From NCBI GenBank assembly GCA_947502965.1, contig CANNCG010000007.1:1-25928 (forward strand): a DNA stretch of 25,928 nt, in the 5' to 3' direction. The notes under the pieces were generated by a model. It saw nothing but the letters and a program-made list of their open reading frames with translations. It was not told the origin of the DNA and ran no database searches. Position numbers and translations under genes: made by a program. The stretch is from a bacterium. GTDB lineage: Bacteria > Margulisbacteria > Marinamargulisbacteria > SXXA01. Within the stretch, counting starts at the first letter, position 1; each line of letters begins with the position of its first letter. This document shows, in pieces, positions 21,666 to 25,928 of this stretch.

Positions 21666-23723
21666 CTAGCGATCAACTTGGACATTGCAATTTGGGCATA
21701 GAATCGTTTCCTGCCGTCCCTTTATTTTTTTAATCAGAAAAGGGTGATTGCATGACAGACAAGGCTCTGGCAAAGGTTCATCCCACAAGGCAAAGTCACA
21801 TGCCGGATATCCCTGGCAGCCATAAAATACCTTGCCTTTTTTGGTTCTTTTGGGAATCAGTGGGCTTGTACATTTGGGGCACAATACATCCAATGCTTTG
21901 GTCATGGACTTTGTATTTTTGCAGTCAGGATACCCTGAGCATGCCATGAATGCCCCAAACCGGCCTTCTTTGATAATCATAGGTGCGTTACATTTTTCAC
22001 AGAGCTCATCCGTGGGCTTGTCGGTGTTCACTTTTTCCATCTCGGTATCTGCTCTTTTTAGGCTGACGACAAGTGGGGTATAGATTTTGGCCACAATATC
22101 TTGCCAGATATACTTACCATCCATGATTTCATCGAGCTTTTTTTCCATTTCAGCAGTGAAGTCGATGTCAATGATTTCTGAAAAAAAATCGCCTAACTTT
22201 TGATCTGTAAGCTTGCCAAGATCTGTGGGGACCAATTGCTTTTTGTCTTTTTCAACATAACCGCGGTCCAATACGGTTGAGATCGTGGGGGAGTAGGTAG
22301 AGGGACGTCCAATTCCACGTTCTTCCATTTCTTTGATAAGAGTGGCTTCTGAATACCTATAGGGGGGTTGTGTGAATTTTTGGGTCGAAGCGACGGACTT
22401 GAGGGACACACTGCTTTTTTCAGTCACCGGGGGCAATGTTTTTTCGACATCATCATCGTCATGGTCCTTGCCTTCGAGATAGACACGCATAAATCCATCG
22501 AAGGCCATGACGGACCCTGTTGCTTTCAAGAAGTAAGGAGGGGTATTGGCATCCGTGTTGACCAAGATTTGTGTTGCTTTGAACTTGGCCTGTGCCATTT
22601 GAGACGCAATAAACCGGTTCCAAATAAGGGTGTATAGTTTTTGTTCATCAGCAGCCAAGTCACTTTTGAGTATGGTCGGTGCTTTGTCGATATAGGAAGG
22701 TCGAATGGCTTCGTGGGCGTCTTGGGCGCCTTTGACCTGTTTGGCGGCTTTTTTTGTGGTGGGCAGATAGCCTTTTCCAAAGGTGGTACTAATGTAATGC
22801 TTTGCTGCGTCTGCCGCATCGTCAGAAATACGAAAAGAATCTGTACGCATATAGGTAATGAGCCCACTTTCGTAGAGCTTTTGTGCAACCATCATGGTCT
22901 TTTTTGTGGTCCAGTTGAGCTTGCGAGAGGCTTCTTGTTGGAGCGTGGAGGTGATAAATGGTGCGGCAGGGTTTCGAGAAACATCGGTCTGTTTTATGCC
23001 ATGTATCTGATAGCTACACGTTCGCAAGGTCTCTGCTACGGCGATTGCGGTGGCTTCATCGTGAATGCTGTATTTGCTGTCGGGATTTTCTTTGGCATAT
23101 AAGGTGACCGTGAGGAGGCCTTCTTGGGCCTTGAGTTGGGATTGAATGACCCAATACTCTTCAGGAACAAAGGCCAAAATGGCTTTTTCCCTGTCACAAA
23201 TCAGTTTGACGGCAACCGATTGTACCCGACCTGCACTGAGCCCACGCCGAATTTTCTTGGACAAGATGGGACTGAGTTTGTATCCGATCAGACGATCCAA
23301 TACCCGTCGCGCTTGCTGGGCGTTTACCAAATGATGGTTGATACCGCGACTATGGAGGATTGCGTTTTGGACAGCCGTTTTGGTGATCTCATTAAAGACA
23401 ATGCGATGCACATCTTTTTCAGGTAGACCCAAGGCTTCCTGGATGTGCCATGCAATGGCTTCCCCTTCTCTGTCAGGGTCTGTTGCGATGAAAACAGATT
23501 CGGATTTTTTTGCGAGACTTTTGAGCTCAGCGACAAGTTTCTTCTTGTCTTTGAGAATTTGATAAGAAGGCGCGAAGTTTGCCTCTACGTCGATACCGAG
23601 GGTACGCGTGGGGAGATCCCTCACATGGCCCATTGAGGCTTTTATGAGGTAATTATCACCCAAATATTGCAAAATTGTTTTTGCTTTTGCAGGGGACTCA
23701 ACAATAACCAGATTCTTTTTCAT
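21666..23723 (-). CDS. topA: DNA topoisomerase I (type IA)
   Basis: TopA relaxes negative supercoils through a single-strand break and a 5'-phosphotyrosine link. The 685-residue product starts with the TOPRIM domain (E9 in IVESPAKA, and TDPDREGEA with D82, D84 and E86). The catalytic Tyr is Y291 in GLITYMRTDS, followed by DAHEAIRPS. The core continues through MEERGIGRPSTYSPTI. At the C-terminus are three four-cysteine zinc-ribbon modules (CEKC..CSGYPDC, CPKC..CQGYPAC, CLSC..CPNC), shorter than the E. coli tail (865 aa). It lies 42 nt downstream of mutL on the same strand. No SD precedes the ATG; see the promoter at 23731-23759. Confidence 0.98.
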   Translation of the reverse strand: MKKNLVIVESPAKAKTILQYLGDNYLIKASMGHVRDLPTRTLGIDVEANFAPSYQILKDKKKLVAELKSLAKKSESVFIATDPDREGEAIAWHIQEALGLPEKDVHRIVFNEITKTAVQNAILHSRGINHHLVNAQQARRVLDRLIGYKLSPILSKKIRRGLSAGRVQSVAVKLICDREKAILAFVPEEYWVIQSQLKAQEGLLTVTLYAKENPDSKYSIHDEATAIAVAETLRTCSYQIHGIKQTDVSRNPAAPFITSTLQQEASRKLNWTTKKTMMVAQKLYESGLITYMRTDSFRISDDAADAAKHYISTTFGKGYLPTTKKAAKQVKGAQDAHEAIRPSYIDKAPTILKSDLAADEQKLYTLIWNRFIASQMAQAKFKATQILVNTDANTPPYFLKATGSVMAFDGFMRVYLEGKDHDDDDVEKTLPPVTEKSSVSLKSVASTQKFTQPPYRYSEATLIKEMEERGIGRPSTYSPTISTVLDRGYVEKDKKQLVPTDLGKLTDQKLGDFFSEIIDIDFTAEMEKKLDEIMDGKYIWQDIVAKIYTPLVVSLKRADTEMEKVNTDKPTDELCEKCNAPMIIKEGRFGAFMACSGYPDCKNTKSMTKALDVLCPKCTSPLIPKRTKKGKVFYGCQGYPACDFALWDEPLPEPCLSCNHPFLIKKIKGRQETILCPNCNVQVDR

Positions 23724-23730
23724 TTGGGGT

Positions 23731-23759
23731 ATATTGGGCTAGGAGTTTGAGCTTGTCAA
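23731..23759 (-). promoter_or_regulatory. Predicted topA promoter, near-leaderless
   Basis: On the minus strand a perfect TTGACA (23759-23754) is followed by 17 nt and then CAATAT (23736-23731), with only 7 nt before the topA ATG. The -35 is excellent and the -10 matches three of six bases. Transcription would start at or next to the A of the ATG, giving a leaderless mRNA. This fits the lack of an SD. A 7-bp dyad (AGTTTGA/TCAAACT, 23744-23762) overlaps the -35. Confidence 0.45.
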
Positions 23760-23765
23760 ACTAAA

Positions 23766-25610
23766 TTACCTTAAAAACCACTTCTCAAAAGCAGCTTGAT
23801 CAAAAAACTTCGCGAGCGGACGGCCATGGGGACATGTATAGTTTGAAGGACTACTCAGAAAATTGATGATTAAGGCCTTTACTTCAGATTCATGTAGGGT
23901 TTTCCCAGCTTTGATGGCGGCTTTGCATGCCTTCATTTGCAACTGGTCTTTTTGATGTTTCTGGATACTGTTTTCTGGCGTACTGGCAACGCTGAGATCT
24001 TCCATGACCGCTTCAAAAAAGGGGGTTAGGGGCATGCGCTGTGCCCACTGGGGAATACTGCGGATCAGAACCTGATTGTGCCCAAACTCTTCTATCTCAA
24101 ACCCCATATCCTGAATTAAGGGAGATATTTCCTGAAAGGCCATCATGGTTTTGGGGGGCATGTGGATGGGGTGGGGAATAAGCAAGGGTTGTTGCAATGT
24201 TTTGTCCGCTGTTTCTTTGAACTTTTCGTACAAAATACGTTCGTGGACCGCGTGCTGATCCATGATCCACATGCCGGTTGGGGTCGGAATGACAATGTAG
24301 GTGTTGAGGATTTGTAAGAATGGCGGGGCGCTGGGGAGTGGGCTCGCTGTTTGGGTGTCTATGATGCTGGTTTGGGTAAGGGCTGTCCCTGCTTTGGATT
24401 CAGGGTAAAACGGGGTGTCTGTAAATGTTGGCACCTCGGGCTTGGCCCATGTGGGGGGCTCGTTTTGCGACATGTCGATGACTGTGTTTGCTGGGGCAAA
24501 AAGGGTGCTGGGTTGTTGCCAGTTCCAGGTGTTTTTGTCCGTGCGTTGGGCATCGTTCACATGAGGGGTGTCTGAGGTGATATAGGCAGCTAACCCGGCT
24601 GCCGCATCCACCAACTGGGCTTCTTCCCGTTGAAAACTCCCAGAAATAGCGCGGCGAACGGCTTCGTATACATGCTGGGATTTCTGAAATTTGACCTCTA
24701 ATTTTTGCGGATGGATATTGACATCGATACTGTCCGGGGGCAGCTGTACAGACAAAATGGCCAAGGGAAACCGTCTGTCGGGAAGGACATCGGCAAAGGC
24801 GTCCAAGGTGGCTTTGTAGAGAATTTGGCTTTTGACTGGGCGTCCGTTAATCCCAAAAAGTTGCCACTTGCGATTCGCGTAGGTTTGACTGGGGTGGCTA
24901 ATCATCCCTGTTACATAAATGTCGTGCGCATCATAGGAAATGGGGATGAAGGTATTTTGGCTGCTTTGTCCCAATAAGATGCCGATACGATCGCGTAGGG
25001 TTTTCGACCCACGGGTATTGAGGCTTTCTTTGCCATTGTGTCGTAAAATAAAGGTGACCTCTGGGAAGATCAGCGAAAAATGGGAGACGATTTCATAGGT
25101 ATAGCCAAATTCTGTGGCGGCACTTTTGAGAAATTTTCGCCGTACAGGCATGTCGTCAAAGAGAAGGGTAATGCGCATGGTGGTGCCTGTCGGATGGGCA
25201 ATGGGCTTGGTCTCGGAGATGTCTGACAGCGTGGCTGTAAGTTGATACCCAATCTCTGCATCACGGTGTTTGGAGGTGATAGAGAGCATGCCGACGTGGG
25301 CGATACTGGAGAGGGCCTCGCCTCTGAATCCGCGTGTGCTAATCCCGAAAATATCTTCTACGGCGGTGATTTTTGAGGTGGTATGGGGCAGTGCGGCCAG
25401 GGGGAGGTCTTCGGCATGAATGCCTATCCCATTGTCTGTGATTTGAATGCGGGACAATCCGCCATTGTCGATATCAATCGTAATGGTGTTGGCATGGGCG
25501 TCCAGGCTGTTTTCGATCAATTCTTTGACAATAGATGAAGGTCTGTCAATGACCTCACCAGCGGCAATTTTTTGGATGGTGGTGGCGTCTAATGCGTGGA
25601 TGATGCCCAT
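23766..25610 (-). CDS. mutL: DNA mismatch repair protein MutL, endonuclease type
   Basis: MutL links mismatch recognition by MutS to strand incision. From ATG 25610 the product is 614 residues. The GHKL ATPase domain has ENSLDAHA (E33, N34), DNGIGI and TRGFRGEAL. A Pro/Thr-rich linker spans about 335-430. The C-terminal domain has the nuclease motif DQHAVHERILYE (451-462), ACKAAIKAG (561-569), CPHGRP (593-598) and the terminal FLR. This is the metal-dependent nicking type, unlike E. coli MutL. I prefer ATG 25610 because it gives the normal start MGIIHALDATTIQKIAAGEV; the frame stays open to ATGs at 25622 and 25634, but these lie in the palindrome and in its -10 element. No SD is visible. topA follows 42 nt downstream. 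Confidence 0.96.
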   Translation of the reverse strand: MGIIHALDATTIQKIAAGEVIDRPSSIVKELIENSLDAHANTITIDIDNGGLSRIQITDNGIGIHAEDLPLAALPHTTSKITAVEDIFGISTRGFRGEALSSIAHVGMLSITSKHRDAEIGYQLTATLSDISETKPIAHPTGTTMRITLLFDDMPVRRKFLKSAATEFGYTYEIVSHFSLIFPEVTFILRHNGKESLNTRGSKTLRDRIGILLGQSSQNTFIPISYDAHDIYVTGMISHPSQTYANRKWQLFGINGRPVKSQILYKATLDAFADVLPDRRFPLAILSVQLPPDSIDVNIHPQKLEVKFQKSQHVYEAVRRAISGSFQREEAQLVDAAAGLAAYITSDTPHVNDAQRTDKNTWNWQQPSTLFAPANTVIDMSQNEPPTWAKPEVPTFTDTPFYPESKAGTALTQTSIIDTQTASPLPSAPPFLQILNTYIVIPTPTGMWIMDQHAVHERILYEKFKETADKTLQQPLLIPHPIHMPPKTMMAFQEISPLIQDMGFEIEEFGHNQVLIRSIPQWAQRMPLTPFFEAVMEDLSVASTPENSIQKHQKDQLQMKACKAAIKAGKTLHESEVKALIINFLSSPSNYTCPHGRPLAKFFDQAAFEKWFLR

Positions 25611-25620
25611 AAGTAGGCGC

Positions 25621-25629
25621 ATTATAGCA
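25621..25629 (-). promoter_or_regulatory. Extended -10 element for mutL
   Basis: On the minus strand TGCTATAAT is a consensus extended -10 (TGN then TATAAT). It lies 10 nt before ATG 25610, so transcription would begin about 3-4 nt before the start codon. The -35 position falls in the middle of the palindrome and does not match TTGACA, which extended -10 promoters tolerate. Confidence 0.55.
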
Positions 25630-25664
25630 GGCACACCAAAATGGCGCAGCCATTTTGGTGTGCC

Positions 25665-25673
25665 TGCTATAAT
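25665..25673 (+). promoter_or_regulatory. Extended -10 element facing right
   Basis: TGCTATAAT on the + strand is the mirror image of the mutL element, in the other arm of the palindrome. A transcript would start near 25680 and run toward the window end. No -35 match is present at the expected distance (inside the palindrome). Because the sequence is forced by the palindrome symmetry, its use as a promoter is unproven. Confidence 0.4.
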
Positions 25674-25743
25674 GCCGAAATAGCTATGGCATTGGTAACT
25701 ATCTAGCCCACCCTTTTTTTTTCTAAAAAACAGGAATATCGAG

Positions 25744-25760
25744 ACCCCTTGTCAAGGGGT
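25744..25760. repeat. ACCCC-N7-GGGGT dyad, copy 1
   Basis: ACCCCTTG and CAAGGGGT form an 8-bp dyad around one central T. A similar dyad lies 103 nt downstream. It overlaps TTGTCA (25749-25754), which with AAGAAT (25772-25777) at 17-nt spacing could be a weak + strand promoter. An operator role is possible. Confidence 0.4.
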
Positions 25761-25846
25761 AATTTCAAATAAAGAATTCAATTGGCCAGGACTGTGTATT
25801 GTGAAGCAGGGAATCTCTCGCAAAAACATCTATTTTAAATAAAGGA

Positions 25847-25863
25847 ACCCCATTCAAAGGGGT
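25847..25863. repeat. ACCCC-N7-GGGGT dyad, copy 2
   Basis: ACCCC and GGGGT flank seven bases (ATTCAAA). The total length, 17 nt, and the outer five bases on both sides equal those of copy 1. Both copies also sit next to an AAATAAAG sequence (after copy 1 and before copy 2), which suggests a paired binding site. Confidence 0.4.
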
Positions 25864-25886
25864 CTTTGCGGATGTTCGTTACAGAC

Positions 25887-25911
25887 CCTTTTTAGGGCCT
25901 GTTCAAAAAGG
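25887..25911 (+). promoter_or_regulatory. Hairpin with alternative pairing before the last promoter-like site
   Basis: CCTTTTT (25887-25893) can pair with AAAAAGG (25905-25911). The same left segment can instead pair locally as CCCT (25886-25889) with AGGG (25894-25897). The two pairings exclude each other, as in attenuators, but no T tract or leader ORF confirms this. Confidence 0.3.
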
Positions 25912-25916
25912 CCATT

Positions 25917-25925
25917 TGCTATAAT
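25917..25925 (+). promoter_or_regulatory. Extended -10 element at the right edge
   Basis: TGCTATAAT is again a consensus extended -10, identical to the pair in the mutL palindrome. The best -35-like sequence nearby (TGTTCA, 25900-25905) is only 14 nt away. The transcribed gene would lie beyond the window. Confidence 0.5.
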
Positions 25926-25928
25926 AGG

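Larger units (their letters stand above)
25619..25675. repeat. 27-bp perfect inverted repeat upstream of mutL
   Basis: Bases 25619-25645 are the exact reverse complement of 25649-25675, separated by the three bases GCA. Each arm ends outward in TGCTATAAT followed by GC. The DNA could form a cruciform, an RNA through it would form a very stable hairpin, and a dimeric protein could bind it as a large operator. It begins 8 nt from the mutL ATG at 25610. No T tract follows on either strand, so it is not an obvious terminator. Confidence 0.9.
25635..25928. other. Gene-free right end of the window, about 294 bases
   Basis: I see no convincing protein or RNA gene here. In order it holds the right arm of the palindrome with a + strand TGCTATAAT, a six-codon reading frame (ATG 25686 to TAG 25706), a T-rich run (25714-25722), two ACCCC-N7-GGGGT dyads, a CCTTTTT/AAAAAGG hairpin and a final TGCTATAAT. 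It looks like the regulatory region of a + strand gene beyond the window, but that gene is not visible. Confidence 0.5.

Noticed and set aside
22641..23102. Open + strand frame of 153 codons inside topA
   Set aside because: It lies wholly opposite a well-conserved topA segment, is Cys/Gly/Phe-rich in the way of antisense frames on this G+T-rich strand, and matches no family.
25447..25683. + strand frame of 78 codons running through the palindrome
   Set aside because: It is antisense to the conserved ATPase start of mutL and has no family match.
25686..25706. Six-codon frame MALVTI just after the + strand TATAAT
   Set aside because: It has no clear SD and no repeated regulatory codons, and such short frames are common by chance. 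I keep it only as a note in the spacer entry.
25750..25755. TTGACA on the minus strand as a mutL -35
   Set aside because: It is more than 120 nt from the mutL TATAAT, and no -10 match lies 16-18 nt from it; it arises from the dyad.
1..25928. CRISPR array, prophage, insertion sequence or defence system
   Set aside because: No regularly spaced repeats, transposase, integrase or recognisable defence gene is seen on either strand.

Overview
The window is a bacterial chromosome segment with almost no spacer DNA over its first 17.5 kb. It opens with tuf (EF-Tu) and continues into one long, same-strand ribosomal super-cluster: S10-spc-alpha, then rplQ-truA-rplM-rpsI. In total 34 consecutive + strand genes run from 1 to 17481 and end at a good intrinsic terminator (17514-17547). 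They cover ribosomal proteins of both subunits, the SecY translocon, adenylate kinase, methionine aminopeptidase, IF-1, RNA polymerase alpha and TruA, so the block builds and equips the translation and secretion machinery. Two points stand out: rpmD (L30) is absent between rpsE and rplO, and S4, S14 and L36 are all of the zinc-binding type.

A second + strand group (17606-20696) holds a SerA-like phosphoglycerate dehydrogenase, S-adenosylhomocysteine hydrolase and a 162-residue protein I do not recognise, with gaps of only 9 and 13 nt. The first two link serine (one-carbon) supply to the methyl cycle. Facing them on the - strand are mutL, topA and panC (25610 down to 20728), which serve mismatch repair, DNA topology and pantothenate synthesis. 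The convergent junction is a 14-bp perfect hairpin that includes the last codons of panC.

The last 300 bases carry no convincing gene but are rich in signals: a 27-bp perfect inverted repeat with outward-facing TGCTATAAT elements at both ends, two ACCCC-N7-GGGGT dyads, and another TGCTATAAT at the right edge.

Organism: a bacterium, most likely diderm, that I cannot place with confidence. EF-Tu, AhcY and the N-terminally extended S9 look proteobacterial (alphaproteobacteria-like). The gene order (adk-map-infA-rpmJ-rpsM-rpsK-rpsD-rpoA-rplQ-truA-rplM-rpsI), zinc-type S4/S14/L36 and a clostridial-type SerA do not fit a typical alphaproteobacterium. A deltaproteobacterial-type lineage or a little-studied candidate phylum would fit the mixture. 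The + strand is G+T-rich even across the - strand genes, which suggests the + strand is the leading strand here. I see no mobile element, CRISPR array, tRNA or rRNA. Most of the window is ordinary housekeeping; the most unusual parts are the mutL upstream palindrome, the SD-less - strand genes and the unknown gene after ahcY.
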